Source: Zygaena filipendulae (Eukaryota; Arthropoda; Insecta; Lepidoptera; Zygaenidae). Taken from it: a stretch of 64,000 nucleotides of DNA. A model generated the notes under the pieces. That model did not search any database. It had not been told where the DNA came from and saw only the letters and a list, made by a program, of their open reading frames with translations. Each line of letters begins with the position of its first letter. Position 1 is the first letter of the stretch. The position numbers were made by a program, and so were the translations under genes. The stretch is from the NCBI GenBank assembly GCA_907165275.2, contig OU015654.1, positions 513,501-577,500 on the forward strand, written 5' to 3'. Below, piece by piece: positions 12,301 to 27,300 of this stretch.

Positions 12301-15300
12301 ACTCAAGAACGGCTGAACCGATTTGGCTGAAAATTGGTGGGGAGGTAGCTTAAAACCAGGAAACGGACATAGGATACTTTTTATCCCGGAATTCCCGCAG
12401 GAACTCCGAAATTAACGTCGGTGAAATCTCATGAAATTTTGCATACAGGTACACATTGTCAAGGGTACAGAGAAGGACATAGGGTAGGTATTTTGCATTC
12501 CGGAATTCCTGCGGGATCTCCGAAATTTCCGCGGGTAACACCGCGGGGAACAGCTAGTACATAATTTAATAAAGTTTTGTATTTTTCCTCGTATATATAA
12601 TGTTCGATTATAAAATACATATGTGAGTAGATATTATAGCATAATTATCCTCTACTGAGCTTCGGGTGGCGTTGGCCCCAATTTTCTAATTAAACCTCAT
12701 GTTTGAAGTAGGATTTCGTTCACTCGAAAATTTTGTAGGTACCTACTGCGATAAATAAATTAAATCCAACCAATTATCTTCCTTTTATAAAGAGACTCAA
12801 AGGGCGCCCGTGTGTTGACGAATAAATCAATATACAGGATGTAAGGTTAGACGAGGCACGTATTGAAGTGATCAGTGTTCTATTCTAATCTCAAATTAAA
12901 AAAAATATAAATGTTTTTCACTCACTTTTCTGTGACCTATCGGTGTTTTGTGTTGCATTGTTTGTTTATTGTATATGTCATATTTTAATTAGTTACTCCG
13001 CGGTTTTACATTCTTTAATTTCAGAGTTTCCATTGTGATTCCGGGATAAAAAGTATCCTATATCACTCAGTAACAGTTTTCTATGAGTGTTTTTTTTTTT
13101 AATAAGTCAAGTAATTTATGAGTTTTTTCATCGCAGACAAACATATAAAAGCTCAGATCTCAAATATCAGTATACACATGTAAGCACGTACTATCGATAG
13201 TTTCTACAAGTACCACGCCCTTGTTCAAAACCACATCCTGTATAGGGCAGTTCATCGCGAACTCCAGTGTCTAGCAGGTGGGTTCGATGACCCCCGGCAA
13301 TAAACAATGCAGATGCATTATTGCGATGTCTGAAGACTAAGCTCCTACACAGAGACAATTTATTTTCTTAAGCGATGTTTTATCTAATCCATTACTCCAG
13401 GTAACTGAGGATTTGATTTCAAAAGAGAAAATGCAAATCAATTTCTATTTTAATCCTGTCATTTTCTGTAAAACGAATCTTCTACTGCTACTAGTAGAAG
13501 TTGTAATAAAAGTATAGTACATTGTTATCCAAGGGGTGAAAGTAACTCATTTAGTGCCGAGACGGGGTTTGGCGCCTGAGCGTAGCGAGGGCGCCAATAG
13601 TTCGAGGCACTAAATAAGTTACTTTCTCCCGAGGGTAACACTGTGCTTTTCATTACGAATGCAAGGAAAGTCAAAATAAAAATAGGAATTAGCTAAAGAA
13701 AAAATGAGTGAAGATCTGATAGTCGCTTGACACTTTCCCACCTATTTCTTTTTCTTTGGCCGGCTAACTATTCAGCCAGTATTTTTTATTTACATTGTGG
13801 CGACCTAAAAAAAATATTTTCTTTAATTATTAAGTATTAATTAAAGAAAATAAAAAATATAAATAGGAATTAGCTTAAGAAAAAGTGAGTGAATTTTATT
13901 TTAATTAATACCTACTTAAACTTTACGTTATTTCAATTTTACATCGCGCTGGCTGTATAGAAAGTTGAAACATGGTTCAATAGAAATGTGAAAATAGACC
14001 TAGTTTTTTTTTAATAATTTGACAGTTGTCAGTTGAAAGCGATTCTCCCTAGGGCTGAAAAGGGTTACTTTCAACCCGCTTCTCAGGCAACTTCAGACCT
14101 ACTTTCCGAGCATGAGTAATGAAAAAGTATTTTTTATACTGGAATAGGGATGTTGACAACTTTTGAAAATCAAAATGATAATTAGTCCGTCATTTAGAAA
14201 ATTTAAATCATTAGACACGTATTTTATTTATTTTTCAAATAAATGAAAATACACAGAGATAAAGCGCATTAAAGTTTAGGGTGGGGGCTCGTGACGTCAC
14301 TTACCGCTACAAGCCGCCATACAAACTGCACTAGTTAGCGACGTCACGCGAAATTTCAACTCAATGTATCGCTGTTATTTTTTGATTACGTAAAAAAAGA
14401 AAAAATACGTGTCCAATATTTTTTATTAATCTACAAGACGGACTAAACCAAAATAAGTTAAATAGCCTATTGTGTATTATTTGTATCAATTTGTTGAAGG
14501 AACTAAAATTCGTAATCATTACCAAAAAAAACCGACTAAGTGCGAATCCGCTTGGCGAACTGAGGGCTCCGTACTTTATGTAGGTAAATAGTTGGATTGC
14601 ATGATTCTAGGTCAATGGGAAGTACCTTATAGATCGTGATCCCCTTGCATGTCAAAATATGCGATGTACCTAAACGGTCATTTATTTACGAACTTCGCTT
14701 TTAGCTACTTATATATACTAGCTGTTCGCCGCGGTTTCACCCGTGTTAATTTCGAAAGTCCCGCAGAAATTCTGGGTTACTATATAGCCTATACTCAGGG
14801 ATAATGTAGCTTTCTAATGGTGAAAGTTTTTTTGAAATCGGTAAAGTAGTTTTTAAGTTAAATCGTAACAAACAAACAAACAAAAAATCAAATCTTTCCT
14901 CTTTATAATACCAGTATACTTATATATGTATGTTTAGAAATATTTAAATTTATAATATAATACTGTCTCTTAACACTGTCGCCTGAAGTTAACGAGGTGC
15001 TCGTATGAGCAGTGTGTTGGAAATTGATATCGGCATGAACAAACAATATTAATTTAGCATCCAATTACTCCCTCTGTTGTTAATACAAACAAATTAACGT
15101 GTCGAGATCGAAGAGTGACGAAAGAACATTAGAAAATAAGTATTGATACACTGACTGCGTAGTGCGTAGGTACTTGATAACAAAAAATCTGAGCATGTAT
15201 GTATGATGTACTAACTGATAGATTTTGCGTGGATTATCCCACAGTTAATCTTAGAAGAAAATATAAAACAAAGCTTTTGTTTACCTCCACAAAAATATTA

Positions 15301-18300
15301 ATATTCAAATTGTGTAACTGGCGTTAATTTTAGAAACCCCGAGGGATTCCGGGATAAAAGTATACCTATGTCCTTCTCTATACTCCACATCACGTGTAGG
15401 CAAAATTTTATGATGATCGGTTGAGCCGTTGAAGCGTGAAAGCGCAATAAACAAACAAAAAAACCCACATTCGCATTTATAATAGTAAGAATTCAACAAT
15501 CGAAAGTTTATACACTGGTATAACAAACGACAAAACGGAAACAAACCAATTCAAACTGTGAAACACTAGCTAACGTAACTCTGGTTTTCGGGGGCACCAT
15601 ATTTCGGTGGTTTCAATGCACAAAAAATACTAGATACAACGTGTTAATGAATTAACTGAAAACCTGATACACCTCATTTAAAAAGATAATAATATGATTA
15701 AAATATATTTTATGTCGAAAAAATGTATTCTTTTAAAGTTTATTTTGGAGGTGACCTATCTACGAAATTCTACCGGTTCAATTTTTTTTTGCTGCGGGCG
15801 GCGTACGCGCCAAATATTGTATTATAAATAATTTAGACATGATCTAATAAAAATGAAAAAATATAACCCATATTAAAACATAGTGCGATCGATTCGCTAG
15901 TTGATTCGGAGCAAACTACTTTCTAGTTTTCAAGTTAATTCAGTAACACGTTGTATAACATTGGCGACGACCCGATTGGCGTCACCATGCCTGCCCACTA
16001 ATCAAGGGGTTCCGGGTTCGATTCCCGGTGGGGGTGCACTTTGTGTGATGAACACAGGGTTCCAATTTCCAGTCTGGGTGTGTTTATATAAATATATAGT
16101 ATGTGATATGTCTAAAGTCAGTCTTGTTTCCACACCCAATACCTGCTAATTATAGTGAAGTTTGTAATTGTTTGTTTTTATTTTGCTTTATTACTTGATT
16201 ATCTGTACTAATAAATACAATTTATCCAGCTATGATAAAAACAACAGATTTATGATTGTATAGTAGTTAGTAATTGCCCACGTTAATTTGGATGTTTCGC
16301 GGAAGCTATACCTACCTATACAACGTGTTAATGAATTAACTGAAAACTAGAAAGTAGTTTGCTCAGAATCAACTAGCGAATCGATCAAACTATGTTTTAA
16401 TATAGGTTATATTTTTTAATTTTTATCAGCCCATGTCTAAATTATTTATAATACAATATTGGGCGCGTACGCTGTCCGCAGCAAAAAAAAATCGAACTGG
16501 TAGGCGCGGGCGTAGCGCTTGGAATTTCGTAGATAGGTCACCTCCAAACTAATGTTGAATAACTTTTAAAGTATAAATTTTTTCGACATAAAAAATATTT
16601 TAATCATATTATTGTTTAAATTTTGAAATGGAGTGTATCAGGTTTTCAGTTAATTCATTAACACGTTGTATAAACAAGCTACAAGACAAGTTTCAGCTTC
16701 GTAGATCACGAAGTCGAAATTGTGTGCTTAGACTTTAGTTCATAATGACCTTTCGCTTTAATTATGTAGAAAAAAAAGCTTTAATTGTTTCTTCAATAGG
16801 TGGAATCAATTAACTACCCAGTTTCGAGCCTTGAGTTCCCAACGGTGACAGTATGCGATCCGCGCAGAGTCTATGGCCCTAATTCCCAGAACATCACCGA
16901 TATACTGTAAGCATTATTTTCAATTTAACACTGGTCTTGGTGGACTAGTTCAATACCATTTATTATACGTAAGTAACTAACGTATTCAATGCGTCCCTAA
17001 TAACGCAGCACATCAAAATAACATCTATCTATATCTTCTATACTTATAATAAAACTGTAGAGAGGTCAATTCTGTACATTGAATATATATACAAAATTAA
17101 TATTGGAGGATGAATGGTGATCGATACTGATGCCAAAAATAAATCAGTAATTTTTTTGTCTGTCTGTCTGTCTGTCTGTCTGTATGAAATTACCTCGGGT
17201 GAAACCGCGGGGCACAGATAGTCCTACTAATATTATAAATGTGAAAGTGTGGATGTTTGGATGTATGGATCTTTGTTACTCATCCACGCAAAAACGGCTG
17301 AACGGATTTGGGTGAAATTTGGCATGCACGTTGTCAGGGATACAGAGAAGGACATAAGGTACTTTTTCTCGCAGAATTCCCGCGGGAACTCTGAAATTAC
17401 CGTGGGTGAAACCGCGGGGCACAGCTAGTATAGATAATTGTTTTTTTTTTTCTAGATAACACTTTCCAGAGTTACACATTTAAGTATGTAAAAGTCAGTC
17501 AAATAATTCCTCTTTTGTTAATCTTAGCACACGACAGTACCTACCTACCGTTGCAAAGTGCCTAGGTACAACATGGTAGCTTGTAACGGCGTAGGAAGCT
17601 GCCCTTGGCTGACTTAGCGGAGAACTGGAATATGTTCGATCGTGAAAAAAAATATTATTACGACCCTGGGAATAGAACCTTCTAACGTTGCCGCTGAGAG
17701 AATGAGGACGTTTCTATTTCTGTGTAGTACCTATGTAAATTTATTAAACACTAGCTGTGCCCCGCGGTTTTACCCGCGTGAATTTCGGGATTCCCGCAGG
17801 AACTCCAATGAAGTCTAATTTACTCCTTATAAAAACAGCTAATTAGTAGTGAAAGTCCCGTCACAATCGGTCCAACCGTTTCGGAAATTCACCCGCGTGA
17901 GTTTCGGAATTCCCGCAGGAACTCCAAACTTCTTTTATATAAACCTTGTCCTGACAATAACGAACACAAAAAAAAACAATTATCCAATTTGATGCAGTCG
18001 TTTGAAAGTTATGCACTTAGCAACACATTTGGCGATTAATTTTTATTATATAGAATAGATAATATAAGATTGGTTTTTTATCAGCAACTTTGTATGTTCA
18101 CAGACGCGTGTAGGTAAACTTATAATCGTGCAAAACATTTTTCTAGTATTTTTGCTCGACTTGTATGAAAAAAAAAAATTATATTCAATACACATTCGGT
18201 AACTTCAAGACGCCATCAAACCGCTTGTAACCGTCGCCCTGCGCGGATTATGTTGTGAGCATTAATCTTCTTATCCTAAACTTAACTGACGGATTAGAAC

Positions 18301-21300
18301 CGAACAAGTCATTGGGTAAACTGAGTAGGAGCGGTATGCGAGTTTGTTGAACGCCGGCATGGTAACAAGTAGTAACAATCACTCTTATGGTTTTAAGTTT
18401 TAAAATACAAACACCTCATACACATCCATACTAATATTATAATTGCAAAAGTAACTATGGCTGTCTGTCTGTTGTTTCTTTATAATAGTACGATGTATTA
18501 GTGTAGAATGTAGGTGACGTAAGTGTGTTACTTACCTACACTTACTTACCTACCAGGAAAACAATTGTAACAATCGTTGGTAAACTTTTTGAATAAATAA
18601 ATAAATAAACATTTCTCTAAGCACATCTATACTATAATGAAAGAGTAGAATCCGCGATTCTGTACCTAAATTGAATATTTTTCACAAAAATTGACAATAG
18701 GCGGCGATAAAAGAAGAGTAACCAACTACAAAAAAAGTTTTTAAAATTATTTTCTGTCTGTCTGTCTGTTCGCGATAATCTCCGAACCTACTGAACGGAT
18801 TGTCATGCGGTTTTTACAGATAGATTAAGCTTAACCTGGAGCTACATATAGGCTTTGTATCATTTAAATCCGATGTCGGGAAAAAAAGTTGTTATATCAA
18901 AAGTTTCACACGGGCGAAACCGCGGGGCTTAGCTAGTTTCATAATATACAAATCGTATTGGACGTTTTTCAATTACCTTTCTCCCTTTGTTGGCAGATTG
19001 CGTCGTGGCTTCGACTCGGATCAAATAGTCGAGTTCTACAACAGCTTCTCAGACGTAGCCCGTAAGGATTACGTTCCCGACCCCAATGTCAAGAAGATGC
19101 ACGCTCTGCTCGAAGATCTGAACATTCAGTACGTTCAGCTGACCAAAGATGTAAGTATATTTATTTTATACCTACCATATAACACAGCGCGTGAGTTTTA
19201 TTTTATTTATTTAACATAATCCACAGCACTTAACAACTATGTACTCATTTAATAATTAATTAATTAAACCTACTGCCAATAACGGATTGGCAACATACAT
19301 CATGCTGTAACCTTTATGCGTTTATTTCGGAGTACCCATTGAACCAGGGATGTGGACTACTTTTGAAAATCAAAATTCTAATTAGTCCGTCAGTTAGAAA
19401 GTAAAAAAACAATAGACACGTATTTTTTGCTTTTTCAAATAATTTAAAATATACAGAGATGAAGCGCATTAAAGTTTAGGGTGAGGGGGTCGTGACGTCA
19501 CTAACCGCTAAAACCGCCGTACAAACTTTCCGAATAGTGACGTCACGCGAAATTTCAACTCAATATATCGCCGTTATTTTTTGATTACGTAAAAAAAGAA
19601 AAAATACATGTCTAATATTTTTTAATAATCTACAAGACGGACTAAAAAATAAAAATTAGTCCACATGCCCATTGTGCAAAACATGATGTTCGGCGGACGG
19701 AGAGACGGACAGACAAACAGACAAAGTTACTTTATTACATCGTACTCCTACTATTTATAATAATTATTTATAATACTTATTAGTTTCGATTAGTAGGAAG
19801 TGCGTCGCAACCGCTTCGATATTCTGATTTTTTATCCGCCAGTGTAATCAACGGTGAACCGCTTTACAAAGTAATCAGCGTGGGCAAATATTGTGGGATG
19901 AATAAACATCAGTCTCATGCAATCAGTGCCTCAAAAATATTATTTAGTTGCCTTCCTTCATATAAATGCGCGTATGAATTTAAATAATACTAGCTGTTGC
20001 TTGCGGTTTCACCCGCGGTAATATCGGAGATCCCACGGGAATTCCGGGATAAAAATGTGCCTGATAATGTGTGTGCAAAATTTCATGATGATCGGTTAAG
20101 CCGTTAAGGCGTGAAAGTGTATTAAACAAACAAACAAACAAACTTACTTTCGCATTGATAATACCTAATAGTAAGGATTTCATTTGTTTGTTGTGCTTTC
20201 ACGCTTTAACTGCTAAACCGGTCAATATGAAATTTTGCATAAACATTGTCAGGATTACAGATAAAGATATAGGGTACCTAGTTTTTATATTTATCCAATA
20301 ATTCCCACGGGAACTCTGAAATGAACGCGGTGGAAACCGTTAGTATAATTATGAATAATATTTTGTTTTTTTTTAAAGTTACACTTTTTGCGCGAGCACA
20401 CATATACACACACAGACAGGCATGCACGTGTTTTTTTTATTTATTGTATTGTACCATTGCATTATTGTTGGGAATAATTTTTAGATATAGACATAGACAT
20501 ATCTTAGACATATCTTTATTCGGCATCACAGAAAATAAAAAAATATGTGACAAAATTTAACACTACAACATTCGCCAAAAATTTTTTTTGATGCCGAAAT
20601 GGACACCGACTCAGCATATACCGTCGCGTAAAACGCGGCAGCGCTGGTTTTCAGCGGAGCCCATAAGGGATGCGTCCGCGCGATATCCGACCGCATGTCT
20701 GCCCGCCAACTCAAAACAATAAAATACGTAATAGTAGATACATTCATTAATTATATTATATATCCAATGATAGATACACAGATAAATAGCAATAATTTTG
20801 ATCGAAGATCATCGAAGATCTGAACATTCAGTACGTTCAGCTGACCAATAATAGATAGAATAATAAATAAATAATTATAACACTCACACATCAATACACG
20901 TCATCATACATATTATTAGATAAGAAGATAATTCAAATAACTTGGCCACCAATGACAGACTCGATTTGTTGAAAAAGAAGATAGGCTTTTAATCTATTTT
21001 TAAAACTATATACCGACTTGAGCGTGCGTTTGATTTTTAATGGTTTTTAAGCTCAGAAAGCCATGTGAAGTTCTAATAGTGGAATGCGCCTGGCGCTCCA
21101 TCCACCACAACTGTACTTCGATGTTCCGAGAAGTTCTCACCATGGCCGGATATTGTTGCCAGTTCGACTTGACATATTTCAGGTACGCATAATTACGTGG
21201 AACGAGCCTCCCCTTCCAATTGGAATTTAATTTCCGTTACACGACAAAATCAGACATGAATGATTATTATATTAATTAATTATTTATAGATTACTAGCTG

Positions 21301-24300
21301 CCCCCCGCGGTTTCACCCGTGATAATTGGGTATTCTCCAGGGTATGAAAATCAAAATTCTAATTAGTCCGTCAGTTAGAAAATAAAAAAATAATAGACAC
21401 GTATTTTTTCCTTTTTCAAATTAATGAAAATAAACATAGATAAAGCGCATTAAAGTTCAGGGTGGGGGACTCGTGACGTCACTAACCGCTAAAACCACCA
21501 TACAAACTGTCAGAATAGTGACGTCACGCGAAATTTCAACTCAATATATCGCCGTTATTTTTTGATTACGTAAAAAAAGAAAAAATACGTGTCCAATATT
21601 TTTTAATAATCTACAAGACGGACTAAAAATAAAAATTAGTCAACATGCCCTAATAATTTACCTATACATATACTATTCACATATTATTTCTTACAGGCTT
21701 CACGCGTCCCAAGACACAAACTTTGTACCAGGGTTACAGACCAGGGAAGCGTTAGATATTACAGTGGACAGCAGCAATTCCTTCAGTGATGCTGAAACTG
21801 ATACCAGATATGTTGAGGTTTTATGATACCTTATTATAAAAATATACGTAGTGACTACCTAGGATCTCCTCACTCATGCATTTCGGGATCTCTTCCGTGG
21901 AGCAAAAAATTGCTTATGTTAAGTTAAAACTTTATTTCATACTAGCTGTTCCCCGCGGTCATACTCACGTTATTTGCGGACTTTATTTAATTTTCGTACA
22001 AAAGGCGGAATTAATGCCTAAGGAATTCTCTATCAGTCAACCTTTTGGCTAGGTGATAGTTTAGTGGCATGTTAAAGAAGAGGAAAAAAAATCTATATAA
22101 AATTCCTGCGGAAAAGTACCATAATAATGTCTTTCTTTGTATCCGAAATTTAATTATGATCGGTTGAGTCGTTAAGGTGTGAAAGTTAAACAAACAAACC
22201 CACATTTCTCATTTGTAATTATCTAGTACATTTTAACTAAAACAACCAGTTTTTGCAGCTATATGTTTCCGAAAAGGATAGTATTTTGACTCCGTTCGAA
22301 GACGCTGTGACTTTAACGCCAGGTGCATTTTTTGACATTACCCTTGAAGCTTGGGTCATTGACTCGTCAGATGACGTGAAAGTTCTGTCGAGAAAACTTA
22401 GAAGGTGTTCTCTGAAAACTGTAAGTTGACACCAGAGTGATGTTCTGATCAAATTAATGTTTTTTATTGTATAATAGCTGTTTCCTGCGGTTTCACAGGC
22501 AATAATTTCAGAGTTCCCGCGGGGATTCCAGAGTAAAAGGTGCCCTAAGTCCTTCTGTGTACCCCTAAAAATATGTATGCGAAATTTCATGGTGATTGGT
22601 TGAGTCGCTAGGGCATGGAAGCGTAATAAACAAGCTCACATTCGCTTTTATAATAGCGTTTTCGTTGAAAGCTCCCAGGCGGCTTGAATTTTTCCGAAAC
22701 TTCCAACAATAGGCATGATGACAGGATTAAAGAATCAAAGATAAAATATTTTTAGAGAAAAATATAATATTATGTCGAAAGAACTCTTAAAAATCACTCA
22801 GTTTTCATCTAAACATTGTGATTAATAAGATTTTCATTTAAATAAAACTACAATCTACTAAATACTGCAATCGGCCATATTTGCTGAAATACCAACCACA
22901 GCGAATGACGTCACACCTAATTGACGCCGTACGACGTACTTGAGACATAAGTCTAGATATTTTTTGATATGCGTTTCGATTGATTTCTGCATCATTTAAT
23001 TAGTTGAACACAATGATATGTGAACTTAGGTGTGACGTCACAAACGGACGCCATGATACTCACGAGTGTTTTTGTGAACAATTCTTGCGGAAACAGTAGA
23101 GGTGTACCTGAATTATAAAAAGGAGTTTCACAATTTGTCCTTATGCCTATTATCATTACGTACATAAAACCTTGACAAGTTAACCTAAACCTTTCTTATG
23201 AATCACTCTTTCTTTTGGTAAAAACCACGTGAAAATCCGTTCAGTAAATTTTAAGTTTATATTGAATAGAGCGACCGACGTGGCGGAGCATATTGTTTTA
23301 TAATATTACTAGCTGTTCCTCGCGGTTTCACCCGCGATAATTTCGAAGTTCCCGCGGAATTTTTCCATACAAACTTTGCAACCCCTTTTTATTCAAATTA
23401 GGTTAGGTAAGGGTTGAATTTTCAAAAATCCTTTCTTATTGGATGCCTATGTCATACAAAGAACACACCCTCTAAGTTTCAGGTCTCTACGATCAGCGGT
23501 TTAGGGTGTGCGTTGATCCATCAGTCATTCAGGACAAAGCATTTTATATGTATAGATGTAGTCTGCGTTATTGTAGAAAACTTTCTTCTGCAGGACACCA
23601 GTGTAATGGGTTCAGATTCTTACGAAGGTTGTATAACTAATGAGATCATGAAGAAAGCAGTCGATTACTGCAGGTGTCTCCCATTCCATTACAAAGGTAT
23701 GATACAACTGAACTATACGGGATTAACTAAATTATTTACTACTAGCTGTTCCGAGAAAATAATTTCAGTTTTTTTATATAAAATCCAAATTTGCTAGTGA
23801 CATTTCTAAAAAAATCTGTCATAGAAACCTTGTCCTGACAATTAAGGACACAAAAGAAATCAGCCTATCGGTCGAGCCGTTGTCAAGTGATGCCCCATCA
23901 CACATGTGGCTATTGATTTGTATTCATAACTTACCTTTAAAGACCTAATAAGATTTAAGTAGTAGGTACTTTACAATCATCTGTGATTTCAGCTGCTGAC
24001 TTGGAAGTTGACGAATACAGCCATTGTAATTGGGAGCGCTATCTTTGCGTTTACCAAATTTTAGGTAAGTCTCCGAGATGTTAGATTACGTTACGTATCC
24101 TTCAAGGAGTTTAAATTGTAAAATATTTGCTTTGCTTACTATAAGGTACCTATATAATATGTTTGTACAATATTAAGTACTTAGGCATACCTAGGACACT
24201 CCATACAATAGCGAACCGTTTTAACTCCTCACTACTACAGGCGGGGTGGCTTGTGTGCACGCGTGCAGGCTGTGCGTGTGTTGTAGGGCGCGCGGCGGGG

Positions 24301-27300
24301 CGCGGCGAGCGGCGGGAGGAGAGTTCCATATTCAAGTTGATTTTGTACTGCTATCACCTCTAGGTTCGCCGCTACGTCGTGACGGGGCGCGGGGAGACAA
24401 GCAGACGGCGGGGTGGAGAGTGTCGCTGCTTTACGTTTTAACAGCTAGTTTTCTTTGACCTAGGAGTGACCTCGGTGGACTGTGGACGTCCATTGACAGA
24501 TATGATCATTTCAAATTTCTCCGAACAAAAAAATTATGTTTTCTGTCACGTTCCACTCCGTTTCGTTTATACGTGATGGACATACACTTTCACATTTTCA
24601 TAATAACGAGGAAACACCCGTGTAAATTTATAAATTTGAACCTACAGTAATTTATGGAAATCTAATCTGCTCTGTTATAATATATACTAGCTGTGCCCCG
24701 CGGTTTCACCAGCGATAATTTCGAAGTTCCCGCCGGAATTCCAGGATAAAAAGTACCCTATGTCCTTCTCTGTACCCCTGACAACGTGCATGCCAAATTT
24801 CATCCAAATCCGTTCGGCCGTTTTTGTGTGATTGAGTAACAAACATCCAAACATCTAAACATCCACACATCCACACTTTCACATTTATAATATTAGTAGG
24901 ATTACAATGAATACGATAAATAATATATAATATAATAATAAGTATATTCCACAAATTATGATTTTTAATGAATTTAATGAATGAATTTTTTTCCTTTGAC
25001 ATTTCAAAGGAAAAACAAAAATCATTTAGAATAGATTTCAAAGCAATTGTTACAAGTTTATATAAAACACATTATAATATTTGGTCTAATGAGTTATTTA
25101 AATATACTAGTTTTACCCAAAAAAAAATCTTCTGTATATTTTTTTTTTCATAACAACCGCCTTTATAAAACTTGCTGTTGCTGATTTGCTTGCTTGTTTA
25201 TGTTACTATTAAAATGTAAATAATTTTAAATTATTTTAATTAGTCTACAAAATATCTACTATTAAAATTGATACAATAAATTAGTACACAAAGTTCTTAC
25301 CTCGATGTCAAATTTCAATTTTTTTTTCTACAAATTAGAAAAATCTTTTAGAAATAAAAAAACTAAGGTAAATTTAATGAAACAAAATATTTAGTAGCGT
25401 ATTTTAACTATAACCAGAATCGAACTTCTAATCTTAGTATTTTACGATTTCTGATATTTTAAGAACAGTCTCATTAGCCAAGTTGACAATCTACAAAATC
25501 GTCCACTCAAAAGTCTAGTTTTTCATGACCACATGATATAAAGATTATGTTCCTTAGTTTTCTATGCGTTCACGGTTACAGATTGTAGACATGACTAAGA
25601 GGGCAGATATTTTAAGTGAACGTGATAGCTTGAACTTGACTACTTCGCAGATAATTTACAAGGGGACTTTAGCAAGTTGGATTCGCAGAATATCTGCTAT
25701 CAGAAATGCGATTACGTTCAGTACGACACCAAAGTAGATTACGTGACGCAGCTGAGGAGCGCTAAAAATGTAAATAATAAGTGAGTATGATTTTGCGGCA
25801 ACTTATTATTAGATCAATAAAGGTGCGTTCTCTAAATTCTCGAGAATTTTGTATCCGTCGGTACCTATTGGAAATGTTTCTTTACATTAAAGAAAATATA
25901 GGACAGAAAATAACCCAGCCACTTTTGATTGGCTCGTTTATAAAATTTTCTAATTTTTTGTCCGCCACATAATCGTACCGCACACAATCAAAAATAACCC
26001 AATAACCTAGTGATACTAATGCATGACGTCACGCCTAGCTATACAGTTCTGTTTATACCTATGGGGTACTTATTTATTTATGACATCACAAGCCGGGCTT
26101 TTAAACTTTAATGTGCCTTATCTGGTTATTTTCATAAAATATACGTATATATTTTTTATTATCGAAGTTGATAGATTAAATAAAATTTTGATTGTCATAC
26201 CCCGAAATGAGTACAATGATAACGAAAAAGTTTAAGAATGGCCATCTAACTGTTTGTGTTCTAATTTTTTGATATCAAATTCAATTAATGCTGAGTTATT
26301 ATCATCAACAACCCTTACTAGTATTCACCCCTTTCTACATATTATTCTATTACCTATCGATTTTTTTCGTCTGAAATATCTTGGAAAGCAGATGGCCCCT
26401 GATTTCACCTTTTAACCTGGCCACCCTTCACTATAGCCTTGACTGAAAACCAGCGTCGTGAGTGTCCCCACACTCCATACCACACATTTGTGTGGTATGG
26501 ACAAAATATGTTATTGTTTCATGTTTAGTTTTATTTTGTTATTCTTTATTTTGTTTTTTCTTTATTTTGTTATTATTTATTTTATTTTTTCTTATTTTGT
26601 TATATTAATTTTGTTATTCTTAAATTGTTTTCATTTGTGTTGTTCTGTATGTGTTCATTTGTGTTGTGTGTCTCATCTTGTTTGAATAAATTTTTCTTTT
26701 TTTAACTCTATGCTCTCCAGATCCATGGAAACTGCCAGCCGGGTCGTTATACACTTCACTGACACGACGTGCCTGAAGTACAGGAGGGAAGTGCTCTACA
26801 CTTGGGATCAAATGCTTGGTAGGGCTTCTTCCATAGCTAGCTATACTTCCATAGCTATACGTTTTTAATTAATTCACAACGACTCGAAAATCAGTCTTTA
26901 TCTCAAACTAAAAAAAAACCTTCTGGTCCGATTGAGTTACAAACAATAAACAGATGGATCTAAACTTTCATATCTAATTACCAAATTTAATTGTTTGTTT
27001 GTTTGTATACTTTATTGAACATAAACAAAGTTTTTACAAATAGCTAAAATTAAAATAAGTAGGTAATTTATGCTCAAAGGCGGACTTATCCCGCGAGGGG
27101 ATATCTTCCAGTCAACCATGTTTGTTTGTTTGTTACGCTTCCAGGCCTTAACGGCTCAATCGATCATCATGAAATTTTGTTACACGTTGTCAGAAGTACA
27201 GAAAAGGGCATTTTGTCCCGGGATTCCCGCGGGAACTCTGAAATTGAAGAACAGCTGGTATTTCACAGTATTAGATATTAGTAATTTAAGATTGCTATAG

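Noticed and set aside
21078..21180. Use of the AG at 21069-21070 as acceptor for pickpocket gene 1 exon 4
   Set aside because: It breaks phase with exon 3 and drops the conserved CEVL cysteine; the acceptor at 21050-21051 keeps phase 0.
24150..24458. Overlapping GC-rich ORFs on both strands
   Set aside because: Explained by a dispersed repeat that also occurs near 8.2 kb.
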